This document shows positions 47,986 to 57,743 of a stretch of 64,000 nt of DNA, one piece after another. The notes beneath the pieces were generated by a model. It saw nothing but the letters and a program-made list of their open reading frames with translations. It had not been told where the DNA came from and ran no database searches. Position numbers and translations under genes: made by a program. The DNA is from Vogesella oryzae. GTDB lineage: Bacteria; Pseudomonadota; Gammaproteobacteria; Burkholderiales; Chromobacteriaceae. Within the stretch, counting starts at the first letter, position 1, and every line of letters starts with the position of its first letter. Location: NCBI RefSeq assembly GCF_902829295.1, contig NZ_CADEPL010000016.1:62001-126000 (forward strand), given 5' to 3'.

Positions 47986-50562
47986 CTAGATGCGTAGGCT
48001 GTTGATCAGGTCGTTTTCCAGTGCCAGCAGAGTCTTGTCTTCACCCAGGCAGGCGGACGAGAGCAGGAACGAGTCCTCCACCCGTCCGCCAAGGGTCATG
48101 ATCTTGGCCGAGTCGACACTGACCCGATAGTCCGACAGTACCTTGGCAATGCGGGCAAGCAGACCGGGAGAGTCGGCGGCAGTAATCGACAGTACATAAT
48201 GGCGGCCTTTGTCGTCCGGACGGATAAGCACTTGCGGGCGAATCGGAAAGTGTTTCTGGTGGCGGTTGAGACGCCCTTTGGGGGGTAACTGGATCGGGTC
48301 CTGGCGCTGCAAGGTGGCAGCCAGTTCAAACTCGATGAAGTTGATCAGGTCGCGGTAGTTGCTGTCGTGGAATTCCGGCAGGAAGACGTGGAAAGTGTCC
48401 AGCGCATAGTTGTGGCGCGTGGTGTAAATCTTGGCATCGGCAATGCTGTAGTTGTGGCGGCCAAGAAAGGCGCAGATGCGGGCGAACAGCTCCGGCTGGT
48501 CCGGGGTGTAGACCAGTAGTTGCAGGCCATCCTTGTTGTCGTCAAGCAGGCGGGCGCGCACCACCGGCTCTGTGGTATGCAGGCAGCGGTTAAGCAGCCG
48601 GGTGTGCCAGGCGATCTCGCGTGGCTCGTGGCGCAGGAAGTAAACCATGTCCAGCTGGGCCCAGAATGCCTGTTCGGCAGCTTCCGGTACGGTATTCAGG
48701 CGCAACAGCTTGCGAGCCGCCGCCTTGCGTTCTTCCAGCTCGGAGTCGGCATCGATCTGGCCGCCACGGGTCAGGGTGCGTAGCGTGGCGTGGTACAGGT
48801 CTTCCAGTAGCTTGGCTTTCCAGGCATTCCACACCTTGGGGCTGGTGCCGCGAATATCGGCAACAGTCAGGATATAGAGTGCGGCCAACCAGCGCGGTTT
48901 GCGTGCCAGATCGGCAAATTGCTGGATGGTGGCAGGGTCATAAATATCCTGCTTTTGTGCAATGCTGGACATGGTGAGATGGTGTTGTACCAGCCATATC
49001 ACCAGCTCGCGATCCTCGCCGGTAATGCCGTGGGTGTCACAAAACTGCCCGGCATCGCTCATGCCCAGTTGTGAGTGGTCGCCGCCGCGGCCCTTGGCAA
49101 TGTCGTGAAGCATGCCGGCGATATACAACAGCTCCGGTTTGTCAAAATCGTTGAGCAGTCGCGACAGGAGCGGGTACTCGTGATTGAATTCCGGAACGGC
49201 AAAGCGCCGCAGGTTGCGCACCACCATCAGGATGTGCTCGTCCACGGTGTAGACATGGAACAAGTCGTGCTGCATCTGACCGATGATGCGGCCGAAGGCA
49301 GGCCAGTATTTGCCCAATACGCCATACAGGTTCATACGACGCAGGGTGCGTGTCAGGCCGCGTCCTTCGCGGAACAATTGCATGAACAGCTGCAGGTTTT
49401 GCGGGTCGTGGCGGAAGCGCTCGTTGATCTGGCGGCGGGCGTGCCACAGGGCGCGCAGCGTGCGCGGCGCCATGCCGTTGAGGTCATGGCGCTGCATGTG
49501 CAGGAAGGCAAGCAGGATGGTAGACGGCTCGCGATCGAACACATCGTTGTCGAAAATGCCCAGCATGTTGTTGACGCTATAGAAGTGCTCGTCAAGCTGC
49601 TGGGTGATGCGTGGTACGTCGCACAGCAGGCGTGCCCGCAGATTGGGTAGCAGGATGCCGTTCAACTGGCTGACGTTCTTGGCTGATTTGTAATACAGCT
49701 GCATCAGCTGCTCGCTGGCGCGTTTGGCCTTGTTGTCCTGCAGGCCGTTCATACTAGCAACCTGCTGCTGCAGGTCGAAAATGAGCCGGTCTTCACGGCG
49801 GCGGGCGGCCAGGTGCAAGTCGATGCGGATCTGCTCCAGCTGGCGCTCGCTATAGCGGATCAGGCGTGCTTCCGAAGTAGTCAGGATTTCATTGCGGGTC
49901 AGTGATTCCCAGTTCTGCCCCACGCCAATGGCCTTGCTGATCCACAGAATGGTGTGCAGGTCGCGTAGTCCGCCCGGGCTTTCCTTGACGTTGGGCTCTA
50001 GGTTGCTGGTGACGCCGAAGTGCTTGGTGTGCCGCTGCTGCTGTTCCAGCAGCTTGCCCTCCAGAAACGCCAATGGGTCGCGGTGCTTTTCTACGGCGGC
50101 ATTCAGCTGCTGGTACAGCGCTGGATTGCCAGCCAGCAGGCGGTTCTCCAGTAGCGTGGTTTCAACCGTGATGTCTTGTGCCGCCTCGCTAAGGCATTGC
50201 GGCACGGTGCGTACACTGTGGCCAACCTCGAGGCCGATATCCCACATTGCCCCGATAAAGTCTTCGACAAAACCGTTCAGGCTCTGCGAAGTGGTTTCCG
50301 GCAAAAGCAGAAGCAGGTCGATGTCGGAATAGGGGAATAGTTGGCCGCGGCCATAGCCCCCGACCGCCAGCAACGCCGCACGCTGCCCCATGCCCAGCAC
50401 CTCCCACGCGGAGCGGATGATGCCGTCCACCAGCTGGCCATGCCGTAGCAGGTAATCGCGGGCATTGCGGTTGCTGCGGTAGTCATCAGCCAGTGTCTCG
50501 CGGCCCTGTTGCAGGGACTGACGCCAGCGCTTGCAATGGGTGGTGCGGCTGTCCGGGTTCAT
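47986..50562 (-). CDS. glnD: Bifunctional uridylyltransferase/uridylyl-removing enzyme of PII
   Basis: An 858-residue nitrogen sensor. The nucleotidyltransferase domain has GGYGRGQLFPYSDIDLLLLLPE near residue 66-87; the HD domain has HDIAKGRGGDHSQLG near 485-500; two C-terminal ACT domains (VYTPDQPELFARICAFLG near 700 and SITAADSPGLLARIAKVLSDY near 790) sense glutamine. Length matches GlnD of proteobacteria (~860-890). It overlaps lptG by four bases, which is unusual coupling of nitrogen control with envelope export. Confidence 0.95.
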   Translation of the reverse strand: MNPDSRTTHCKRWRQSLQQGRETLADDYRSNRNARDYLLRHGQLVDGIIRSAWEVLGMGQRAALLAVGGYGRGQLFPYSDIDLLLLLPETTSQSLNGFVEDFIGAMWDIGLEVGHSVRTVPQCLSEAAQDITVETTLLENRLLAGNPALYQQLNAAVEKHRDPLAFLEGKLLEQQQRHTKHFGVTSNLEPNVKESPGGLRDLHTILWISKAIGVGQNWESLTRNEILTTSEARLIRYSERQLEQIRIDLHLAARRREDRLIFDLQQQVASMNGLQDNKAKRASEQLMQLYYKSAKNVSQLNGILLPNLRARLLCDVPRITQQLDEHFYSVNNMLGIFDNDVFDREPSTILLAFLHMQRHDLNGMAPRTLRALWHARRQINERFRHDPQNLQLFMQLFREGRGLTRTLRRMNLYGVLGKYWPAFGRIIGQMQHDLFHVYTVDEHILMVVRNLRRFAVPEFNHEYPLLSRLLNDFDKPELLYIAGMLHDIAKGRGGDHSQLGMSDAGQFCDTHGITGEDRELVIWLVQHHLTMSSIAQKQDIYDPATIQQFADLARKPRWLAALYILTVADIRGTSPKVWNAWKAKLLEDLYHATLRTLTRGGQIDADSELEERKAAARKLLRLNTVPEAAEQAFWAQLDMVYFLRHEPREIAWHTRLLNRCLHTTEPVVRARLLDDNKDGLQLLVYTPDQPELFARICAFLGRHNYSIADAKIYTTRHNYALDTFHVFLPEFHDSNYRDLINFIEFELAATLQRQDPIQLPPKGRLNRHQKHFPIRPQVLIRPDDKGRHYVLSITAADSPGLLARIAKVLSDYRVSVDSAKIMTLGGRVEDSFLLSSACLGEDKTLLALENDLINSLRI

Positions 50563-51635
50563 CTTCGTTCCTGTCGCGAGATGGCAACCACCCCTGCGGC
50601 AAGAAAGAGCAGAGTGGGCAGTGTGGCCGAAATAATCGGGTTCCAGTTGTAAAGCAATCCCATATGCCCAAACAGCCGGTTGCTGAAGTGGAAGGCAATG
50701 CCAATACAGATGCCGGCAAACAGCTTGATGCCCAGGTCGTTATGGCGCCCATTCAGCGGCGTAAACGCCAAGGCCACCATCGCCATGGAAATGCAGGCCA
50801 AGGGGTAGAAAAGCTTGCTCCATAGTGCAATCTCGTAGCGCTGGGTTTTCTGGTTGTTATTGCGCAGGTGCTCGATGTAGGTCATCAGGTTCAATGCTGA
50901 CATCTGTTCCGGCACCACCAGCAACACCGACAGCAGGTCTGGCTGCAGGATGGAGTGCCAGTTCATTTCGGCAATGCGGCCAATCTTGACGCTGTCGGTG
51001 CCGATGTCCGACTGACGGACGTTCTGCAGGCGCCATTCCTTGCTGGCCGGCAGGTATTGGGCGCGCTCGGCGTAGCGCACCCGGGTCAGGCGATAGTCCT
51101 GATCATAAGTCTGGATGCGAATGCCGAGCAGGGTGTTGTCCGGCAACATTTCACCGATATTGATGATGTTGTTGTCGTCCTTCACCCACAGGCCGGAGCG
51201 AAACTCCTGTGCTACCAGCGAGTGGGTGGCACGCAGTTTGATGCGCTCGGCCTGCTGTTCCGCATATGGCGCACCGAATTCGCCGAGCAGCAAGGCGATG
51301 ATGGCAATGGCGCAGCCGAATAGCAGTTTGGTGCTGGCGATGTTGCGCAGCGAGACACCGCTGGTACGGATGGCGGTGTACTCCGAGCTGCCTGCCAGTT
51401 GCGACATGGCGACCATGGCACCGATCAGAACCGCCAGCGGCATCAGTTCGTACGCGTGGCCGGGGGTCTGCAGCAAAATGTAGGTCAGCAAGGTGCCGGC
51501 ATGGAAATTGCCTTTGCCTAGGCTTGGGAGTTGCTGGATGGCATCAAAAAAGCCGTACAGCCCCAGCAGGCTGGCCAGTACGAAGACGGTGGCAAAAGTG
51601 AAGCGGCGCAGGAGATAGTTGCGGATCAGTTTCAT
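50559..51635 (-). CDS. lptG: Lipopolysaccharide export permease LptG
   Basis: A 358-residue LPS-transporter permease with three N-terminal helices (NYLLRRFTFATVFVLASLLGLYGFFD), a periplasmic beta-jellyroll, and three C-terminal helices (FYPLACISMAMVALAFTPL). With LptF and the LptB ATPase it extracts LPS from the inner membrane. The ATG at 51635 overlaps the lptF stop (ATGA); a longer in-frame start is rejected. Confidence 0.95.
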   Translation of the reverse strand: MKLIRNYLLRRFTFATVFVLASLLGLYGFFDAIQQLPSLGKGNFHAGTLLTYILLQTPGHAYELMPLAVLIGAMVAMSQLAGSSEYTAIRTSGVSLRNIASTKLLFGCAIAIIALLLGEFGAPYAEQQAERIKLRATHSLVAQEFRSGLWVKDDNNIINIGEMLPDNTLLGIRIQTYDQDYRLTRVRYAERAQYLPASKEWRLQNVRQSDIGTDSVKIGRIAEMNWHSILQPDLLSVLLVVPEQMSALNLMTYIEHLRNNNQKTQRYEIALWSKLFYPLACISMAMVALAFTPLNGRHNDLGIKLFAGICIGIAFHFSNRLFGHMGLLYNWNPIISATLPTLLFLAAGVVAISRQERR

Positions 51636-52741
51636 GTGGACTGTCTCCGCAGCAGAATTTTCAGGCGTTGCAGCATTGGTCGGGCGGGTCGGTTGTGATA
51701 GTGCAGCAATAGCAAGGCCAGTGCCAGCATGAGCACATGGGCGGGCAGAATGCCGAGTGCCGTCGGAATCTTGCCGCTGGAAATGCCGTCGCGCAGCAGC
51801 CACAGCAAGTTCTGATAGAGCAGGTAAGTGCCCAAGGCAAAAATCAGGTTGTATGCGTGGCCGGAGCGCGGGTTGTAGTGACTTAGCGGAATGGCCAGTA
51901 GCGCCAGAATCAGGCCGCACAGTGGTAGCGACAGTCGCCAGGCCAGCTCAGCCTTGTCGGCGGGGTCCTCACTGCCGAACAATTCCAGCGTTGGGCGACT
52001 TTCGCTGTTGATGGTTGGCCGCACCAGTTGGCTGGCTTCGGTAATTTTGACCGAGTAACGCTTGAATTCCATGACTTCGAAATTGCCGCTGCCGGGTTCT
52101 CCGGTGTAGCGGCGACCTTCCTGCAGCACCAGGGTGCGGTTGCCCTCCTCATCGGTGCTGACCAGCCCTTCTTTGGCGAAGATCGATGACACTTCGCCAT
52201 TGCGTGTGGTTTGCACGAATACGTTGCGCGTGGCGCCGGAAAGCACGGAGTAGCTTTCGATGAAGTACACGCGATCGCCGCTTTGTGATTCTTTGAATAC
52301 GCCGGGAGACAGTGCGGTCATGTCTTCGCGCTGCTTCATGGTCTCGGCATATTCCTTGCTGCGCTGGGTGGCCCACGGTTCGACAATTGTGGTGCCGGCG
52401 GCAATCAGCAGGCATAGCGGCAGGGCAAAGCGCAGCACTGGCGAGACCCAGGAAGTCAGCGACTTGCCACTGGCCATCCAGACCGCCATTTCCTGTTCGC
52501 GGGACATGCGAGTCAACACCACAATGACACTGACAAAGATTGTCAGAATCATCAGTACCGGGAAAAAACCGATAGACCAAAAGCCGATCATGGCAAAAAT
52601 TGTATTGCTGGCAATCAGTCCCTGGGCTGCTCGCCCCAGCATATTAATGGTCTGGGTCGAGAGCAAAATCGCAAATAAAACGGAAAAAACACCGATACTG
52701 GTATAAGTCAGCTCGCGGCTGAGGCTTTTTTGAAAAAGCAT
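51632..52741 (-). CDS. lptF: Lipopolysaccharide export permease LptF
   Basis: A 369-residue partner of LptG. N-terminus MLFQKSLSRELTYTSIGVFSVLFAILLSTQ, the SLTSWVSPVLRF and FVSVIVVLTRMSREQEMAVWMASG segments and a C-terminal three-helix block are diagnostic of YjgP/YjgQ proteins. Divergent from pepA, with about 165 bases between starts. Start set at 52741 from the N-terminal family sequence. Confidence 0.94.
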   Translation of the reverse strand: MLFQKSLSRELTYTSIGVFSVLFAILLSTQTINMLGRAAQGLIASNTIFAMIGFWSIGFFPVLMILTIFVSVIVVLTRMSREQEMAVWMASGKSLTSWVSPVLRFALPLCLLIAAGTTIVEPWATQRSKEYAETMKQREDMTALSPGVFKESQSGDRVYFIESYSVLSGATRNVFVQTTRNGEVSSIFAKEGLVSTDEEGNRTLVLQEGRRYTGEPGSGNFEVMEFKRYSVKITEASQLVRPTINSESRPTLELFGSEDPADKAELAWRLSLPLCGLILALLAIPLSHYNPRSGHAYNLIFALGTYLLYQNLLWLLRDGISSGKIPTALGILPAHVLMLALALLLLHYHNRPARPMLQRLKILLRRQST

Positions 52742-52905
52742 AAAACGGGCCTGTTTTGACAATCCGTCGGTAGGGTAGTGATAATTGGAAAGGTTTCAAT
52801 CGATTGATTGCCGGCCAGGAATCTTGGCATGGCGGCCGGTTCCGAGTGGGCCACAAGCCTGCAGGAATGCGCCTTGAAGAACCCAACACACACGGTGGAG
52901 CATCT

Positions 52906-54468
52906 ATGGAGTTTAACATCAAAAGCGGGAGCCCGGAGAAGCAGCGCGTAGCATGCGTTGTGGTCGGCGTTTATGAAACCCGCAAACTGTCTTTTGCTGC
53001 CGATCTGCTCGATCGCATCTCCAATGGCTTCATCGCTGACGTCCTCAAACGCGGTGATATGGATGGCAAACTGGGCACTTCCCTGATCCTGCATTCTGTG
53101 CCGCACACGTTGTGTGATCGGGTCATGCTGGTTGGTCTGGGCAAGGAGCGCGACTTCCGTGCCAAGGAGTATCGCGAAGCGATCCGTGCCTCGGTAAAAG
53201 CCCTGGGCAATACCCAGGCCAACGAGGTTGTGAGCTACCTCACCGAACTGCACGTGAAAAAGCACGACGTCGAGTGGATGATTGAGCAGGCGACTGTCGT
53301 TACGCAGGACGCGCTGTACCGCTTTGATCGTTTCAAGTCCCGTCAGGAAGAAACCAAGGAACCGCGTAAGTTTACCCTGGCGGTGCCGCGGCGTAGCGAT
53401 CTGACCGATGGCGAGCGTGGTCTCGCTCGTGGCCTTGCCATTGCTGCCGGCATGAAGCTGGCCAAGGATCTGGCCAATATGCCCGGCAATATCTGCACTC
53501 CGAGCCACCTTGCCGAAACTGCCCGCGATATGGCGGTGTCTTTCGGTGCCGAGGCCGAGGTGATGGGGCCGGCCGAAATTGCCGAACTCAAGATGAATTC
53601 CTTCCTGTCGGTGGCCAAGGGCAGTGAAGAAGAACCCCGCTTTGTGGTGCTCAAGCACTTCGGTGCCAAGGATAAGGGCGATCGCCCCCTGGTGCTAGTG
53701 GGCAAGGGCCTGACTTTCGACTCGGGCGGCATTTCGCTGAAACCGGGTGAAGGCATGGATGAAATGAAGTACGACATGGGTGGTGCCGCCGCCGTGATCG
53801 GCGCCTTCCGTGCCGCGGTAGAAATGAAGCTGCCGCTGAACCTGATTTGCGTTGTGGCTACCTGCGAGAATATGCCGTCCGGCCGCGCGTTGAAACCGGG
53901 TGACATTGTGACCACCATGTCCGGTCAGACTGTCGAAGTACTGAACACCGATGCCGAGGGTCGCCTGGTGCTGTGTGATGCGCTGACCTATGTCGAGCGC
54001 TTCAATCCGGCCACCGTGGTGGATGTGGCTACCTTGACCGGTGCCTGCGTAATTGCGCTGGGCAACGTGGCTACCGGCTTGTACAGCAATCAGGACGGTC
54101 TGGCCAAAGAGTTGTGGCAGGCTGGCGAGGAAGTCGGCGATCGTGCATGGCATATGCCGTTGTGGGGTGAGTATCAGGAACTGCTGAAGAGTCCGTTTGC
54201 CGATATGGCGAATATTGGCGGCCGCCCGGGCGGCAGTATCAGTGCCGCCTGCTTCCTGTCGCGTTATGCCAAGGCATACGATTGGGCACATCTGGACATT
54301 GCCGGCACCGCCTGGCGCAGTGGCAAGGAAAAGGGTGCCACGGGCCGTCCGGTACCAATGTTGGTGCAGTTCCTGCAGGATCGTGCCGACATCGCACTGG
54401 GTAATGTCGTACGCCGTGGTCGTCCTCGCCGTGAAGTAGTTGAAGCGGCCGAAGATGACGCGGATTGA
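52906..54468 (+). CDS. pepA: Leucyl aminopeptidase
   Basis: A 520-residue dimetal aminopeptidase, slightly longer than E. coli PepA (503) at the C-terminus. Metal and catalytic motifs: VGKGLTFDSGGISLKP near 265-280 (K and D ligands), KYDMGGAAAVIGAF near 287, NTDAEGRLVLCDAL near 347 (signature) and VATLTGAC near 370. The ATG has GGTGGAG 6-9 bases upstream. Also functions in Xer recombination in E. coli. It is followed by holC with overlap. Confidence 0.95.
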   Translation: MEFNIKSGSPEKQRVACVVVGVYETRKLSFAADLLDRISNGFIADVLKRGDMDGKLGTSLILHSVPHTLCDRVMLVGLGKERDFRAKEYREAIRASVKALGNTQANEVVSYLTELHVKKHDVEWMIEQATVVTQDALYRFDRFKSRQEETKEPRKFTLAVPRRSDLTDGERGLARGLAIAAGMKLAKDLANMPGNICTPSHLAETARDMAVSFGAEAEVMGPAEIAELKMNSFLSVAKGSEEEPRFVVLKHFGAKDKGDRPLVLVGKGLTFDSGGISLKPGEGMDEMKYDMGGAAAVIGAFRAAVEMKLPLNLICVVATCENMPSGRALKPGDIVTTMSGQTVEVLNTDAEGRLVLCDALTYVERFNPATVVDVATLTGACVIALGNVATGLYSNQDGLAKELWQAGEEVGDRAWHMPLWGEYQELLKSPFADMANIGGRPGGSISAACFLSRYAKAYDWAHLDIAGTAWRSGKEKGATGRPVPMLVQFLQDRADIALGNVVRRGRPRREVVEAAEDDAD

Positions 54469-54883
54469 TTTCTACACCCATGTGGCGCAGCCCCGGCATT
54501 TTGCTTGCCGGGCGGCGCAGACGGTGTACCGCAAGGGTGAACAACTGCTGATTGTGTTGCCGGATGACGCGTCCTTGCAGGCATTTAGCCTGGCATTGTG
54601 GTCGTTCGGGGACATTTCCTTTATCCCGCACTGCCAGTGGCAGCAGCCGGAAGCCGACATGACGCCGATCTGGTTGGCAGCAGGCTGCTTTCCCGAGGTC
54701 GCGGCGGGGCGAGTGATGTTGAACCTGTCGCCGGACATGCCTGCCGATCCGGCAGATTTTTCCCGTATTCTGGAAGTGGTGGGCCTGGACGAGGCATCCA
54801 CGGCGGTGGCGCGTAATCGCTATCGCCGCTACCTCGACTTAGGCTTTGACATTCACCATCACAATATGAGTGATGCGGCATGA
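54455..54883 (+). CDS. holC: DNA polymerase III chi subunit
   Basis: A 142-residue chi subunit (TRIDFYTHVAQPRHFACRAAQTVYRKG...). The conserved LWSFGDISFIPHC and LNLSPDMPADPADFSRILEVV regions match HolC, which binds single-stranded-DNA-binding protein through a C-terminal pocket. Starts inside the pepA 3' end, and its stop overlaps the next ATG (ATGA). In related bacteria valS follows holC; it does not here. Confidence 0.93.
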   Translation: MTRIDFYTHVAQPRHFACRAAQTVYRKGEQLLIVLPDDASLQAFSLALWSFGDISFIPHCQWQQPEADMTPIWLAAGCFPEVAAGRVMLNLSPDMPADPADFSRILEVVGLDEASTAVARNRYRRYLDLGFDIHHHNMSDAA

Positions 54884-55683
54884 CTGATCCCAAACAAAGT
54901 GCAAGCGACTGGAATCTGCAGGATCTGCCGGTACTGACCGAGGTTGTCGACGGCGAAAACGCCGATACCCTGGATGTGCCGGCATTTGACTTCAGCGCAG
55001 AACTGGATGAGCTGGCCCGTAGCCTGCCGGCCGAAGAAACCCCTGTCCTGGAACTGCCGCCAGAGTTGTCGCTTGACGACGTACTGGGGGTGGAAGGTGT
55101 CGGTAGTGGCGACGCTGTGCCGGCACTGGACGCCAGCAGGCTGATCGAGAGTTTGCCATCGCTGGATCTGGACGTGGACATGCCGGATGATCTGGCGCTG
55201 GATGAGGTTCTGCCGGGCATCGCACCGGCAATGATTGACGAAGAGGTCTCGTCTGAAGAAACCGATTTTCCGTTCCAGTTGACTCCCGAGGGGGAGCCTG
55301 CGCCAATCGGGCCAGCCGAGGCTGGTCTGGATGCCTTGTTTGCATTGGCAAGGTTCGAGCCGGTACTTCCGGAGGTTGCTTCCTCGGCAATTATCGATTC
55401 CCCGATTGCTGGCGACGATGAGGCGGCCGTTGCCGCGCTGGCCGCACAGCTTGATCAGTATGCCGCACCGGCTGAACTGCCGGATCTGCCTGCGGATGCT
55501 TTTCTGGCCACGGAGCAGGCAGATGGGCTGCCGACCGCCGGCGAGCTGATACCGCTATGCCCAGTTGCTGGGTCGCGTGCAGCATTGGCGCCGGATCCGG
55601 TTTGGCGACGCCGACGGTGTCGCCGCTCACCACCACCGCCGGCTTGCTGGCAAACGGCAGCGCCGGTACCAGGCGGTCGGTAA
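54880..55683 (+). CDS. Acidic low-complexity protein with anomalous 3' end
   Basis: An open frame of 267 residues. Residues 1 to about 223 are very acidic and repetitive (LPVLTEVVDGENADTLDVPAFDF, EETPVLELPPELSLDDVL), with no recognised domain, and look like a genuine protein overlapping holC by four bases. From about 55550 the frame is the antisense of the gph gene and turns into an Arg/Pro-rich nonsense tail (PVWRRRRCRRSPPPP), so the true C-terminus is missing. The 5' part is real; the last ~44 residues are not native. See the junction finding. Confidence 0.55.
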   Translation: MTDPKQSASDWNLQDLPVLTEVVDGENADTLDVPAFDFSAELDELARSLPAEETPVLELPPELSLDDVLGVEGVGSGDAVPALDASRLIESLPSLDLDVDMPDDLALDEVLPGIAPAMIDEEVSSEETDFPFQLTPEGEPAPIGPAEAGLDALFALARFEPVLPEVASSAIIDSPIAGDDEAAVAALAAQLDQYAAPAELPDLPADAFLATEQADGLPTAGELIPLCPVAGSRAALAPDPVWRRRRCRRSPPPPACWQTAAPVPGGR

Positions 55684-56026
55684 AGCGCATCGGTTTGTTG
55701 GTGATGATGCCCCACTGCAGGTTGCGCGCCTGCAGCGCGTCGATCAGCGGGTTGATGTCGTCGAACAGCACGGTCTTGTCGGCGAAGCTGTGCTCGTAAT
55801 GATCGAGGAAGCGCAGCCGGTATTCTTCAAAACGCGGGTGATTCTTGTCGATGCCGAAGCCCAGGCTTACCAGGCCGCGGGCGCCGTGGCTGGCAATCGG
55901 GCGTACCGCTTCGTACGGCTGCGGCGGCAGTCCTTCTTCGGCCAGCAGGCGGTTGAGGGCGGCGCCCAGGTCGCGGGCGGTATCGGCCAGGGTGCCGTCA
56001 AGGTCAAACAGTACGGCCTTGATCAT
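55391..56026 (-). pseudogene. gph: Phosphoglycolate phosphatase-like gene lacking its C-terminal part
   Basis: Starts MIKAVLFDLDGTLADTARDLGAALNRLL, with HAD motif I (DLDGTLADT, residues 8-16), motif II TNKPM near 112 and KPDPAPMLHA near 146 (motif III lysine). After LGIA (about residue 158) the expected motif IV (VGDAERD-like) and the last ~55 residues are absent: the frame instead continues into antisense of the acidic gene as VSARRRSAAHLP. Without motif IV it cannot bind Mg2+ properly, so it is inactive as drawn, unless this is an assembly misjoin. Confidence 0.82.
55545..55562. other. Breakpoint joining two truncated convergent genes
   Basis: Between the last plausible native codon of the acidic gene (…GELIPL) and the last plausible codon of gph (…GIA, read on the other strand). 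Both genes lose their C-termini at the same point, with at most a few bases of overlap. No insertion sequence, target duplication or word copy is present. Confidence 0.75.
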
Positions 56027-56061
56027 GTTGCGCGTTTCTCCGGAGGGTAGCGACAAAATAA

Positions 56062-56092
56062 ATGCGGCCAACCTTTGTACGGTTGGCCGCAT
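56062..56092 (-). terminator. Terminator after ilvA made of two inverted GTTGGCCGCA words
   Basis: ATGCGGCCAACC (56062-56073) and GGTTGGCCGCAT (56081-56092) flank a seven-base loop; on the minus strand the hairpin is followed by TTTATTTTG. It separates ilvA from the gph-like gene. Confidence 0.88.
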
Positions 56093-56107
56093 GATTTTAC
56101 GTCACGC

Positions 56108-57637
56108 TCAGCGTAGTGTCTTGCCGAGGAATAGCTTGTAGGCGGGATTGTCGGTCTCTTCCGCCCACGGGTAGCCCAGATTGTCGAGGAAGGCGGTGAA
56201 GGCGGCGTTGTCTTCCGCCGGCACCTGGATGCCGATCAGCACGCGGCCATAGTCGGCACCGTGGTTGCGGTAGTGGAACAGGCTGATGTTCCAGTCGGTG
56301 TGCATCGCTTCCAGGAAGCGCATCAGCGCGCCCGGGCGTTCCGGAAATTCGAAGCGCAGCACGCGTTCGTCTTTCAGCTGTGGCGCATGGCCGCCGACCA
56401 GGTGGCGGATATGCAGCTTGGCCAGCTCGTTGTCGGTCAGGTCGAGGCCATCCAGCTCGTTGGCTTTCAGGTCCTCGACGATGCGGCCAACCTCGTCCTT
56501 GCCGCTGATCTGCACGCCGACAAACACATGCGCGATGCTGGGGTCGGCAAAGCGGTAGTTGAACTCGGTGATGTTGCGGTTGCCGATCACGCTGCAGAAT
56601 TTCTTGAAGCTGCCCGGCTTCTCCGGAATGGTCACCGCGATGATGGCTTCGCGGCGCTCGCCCAGTTCGGAGCGTTCCGACACGTGACGCAGGCGGTCGA
56701 AGTTCATGTTGGCGCCGCAGTTGATCGCCACCAGCGTCTTGCCGCTGCAGCCTTCACGTTCCACATAGGCTTTGGCGGCGGCCACCGCCAGCGCGCCGGC
56801 CGGCTCGGTAATGGAGCGGGTATCCTCGAAAATGTCCTTGATGGCGGCGCAGATGGCGTCGGTGTCCACCAGCATGATCTCGTCCAGCAGCTCGCGGCAG
56901 ATGCGGAAGGTTTCCTCGCCCACCAGCTTTACTGCCACGCCATCGGCGAACAGGCCTACGTCTTTCAGCTCCACGCGGTGGCCGGCTTCGATCGATTGCT
57001 TCATGGCGTCGGAATCTACTGGCTGCACGCCGATGATTCTGGTCTCCGGGCGCAGGCGCTTGATGTAGCTGGCCACACCGGCGGCCAGGCCACCGCCGCC
57101 GATGGCAACGAATACCGCATCGATGGGGCCGGGGTGCTGGCGCAGGATCTCCATGCCGATGGTGCCCTGGCCGGCGATCACGTCCGGATCGTCAAACGGC
57201 GGGATGTAGGTTTTGCCGGTTTCGGCTACCAGCGTCATCGCGTGCTGGTAGGCATCACTGAACGATTCGCCGGACAGCACCACCTTGCCGCCGCGACGGG
57301 TAACGCCGTCGATCTTCACCTGCGGGGTGGTCACCGGCATCACGATGATGGCTTCGCAGCCAAGACGCTGCGCCGACAGTGCCACGCCCTGGGCATGGTT
57401 GCCGGCGCTGGCGGTAATCACGCCTTTTTCGCGCTGCTCGGCGGTAAGCTTGGACATTTTGTTGTAGGCGCCGCGCAGCTTGAACGAGAACACCGGCTGC
57501 AAGTCTTCGCGCTTGAGCAAAATGGTGTTGCCGGTGCGGCGGCTGAGGTTGGCCGCAAGGTCCAGCGGACTTTCGATGGCCACGTCGTAGACGTTGGCGG
57601 TCAGGATGCGTTCAAGATAATCCTTGGGGTGCGACAT
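56108..57637 (-). CDS. ilvA: Threonine dehydratase, biosynthetic
   Basis: A 509-residue PLP enzyme making 2-oxobutyrate from threonine for isoleucine synthesis. The PLP lysine is in SFKLRGAYNKM near residue 53-58; the glycine loop SAGNHAQGVA is near 80-90. Two C-terminal ACT-like regulatory domains (AIIAVTIPEKPGSFKKFCSVIG and RVLRFEFPERPGALMRFLEAM) show the biosynthetic, isoleucine-inhibited type. Starts at 57637 with a downstream terminator formed from word copies. Two copies of the word lie inside the coding region. Confidence 0.95.
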   Translation of the reverse strand: MSHPKDYLERILTANVYDVAIESPLDLAANLSRRTGNTILLKREDLQPVFSFKLRGAYNKMSKLTAEQREKGVITASAGNHAQGVALSAQRLGCEAIIVMPVTTPQVKIDGVTRRGGKVVLSGESFSDAYQHAMTLVAETGKTYIPPFDDPDVIAGQGTIGMEILRQHPGPIDAVFVAIGGGGLAAGVASYIKRLRPETRIIGVQPVDSDAMKQSIEAGHRVELKDVGLFADGVAVKLVGEETFRICRELLDEIMLVDTDAICAAIKDIFEDTRSITEPAGALAVAAAKAYVEREGCSGKTLVAINCGANMNFDRLRHVSERSELGERREAIIAVTIPEKPGSFKKFCSVIGNRNITEFNYRFADPSIAHVFVGVQISGKDEVGRIVEDLKANELDGLDLTDNELAKLHIRHLVGGHAPQLKDERVLRFEFPERPGALMRFLEAMHTDWNISLFHYRNHGADYGRVLIGIQVPAEDNAAFTAFLDNLGYPWAEETDNPAYKLFLGKTLR

Positions 57638-57743
57638 AGCTGGTGATTCCGTATTTTTTGTCCCTGAAGGGGCAGAGTAGCAGGAAGCACCGGCACGGGG
57701 AATGCCTGATCGGGACGGATTATTGCAGTGCAGCGTCAGTGCT

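Noticed and set aside
55550-55683. The Arg/Pro-rich tail of the acidic protein as a genuine C-terminus.
   Set aside because: It is the exact antisense of the gph coding strand and has no plausible fold; more likely the product of a junction.
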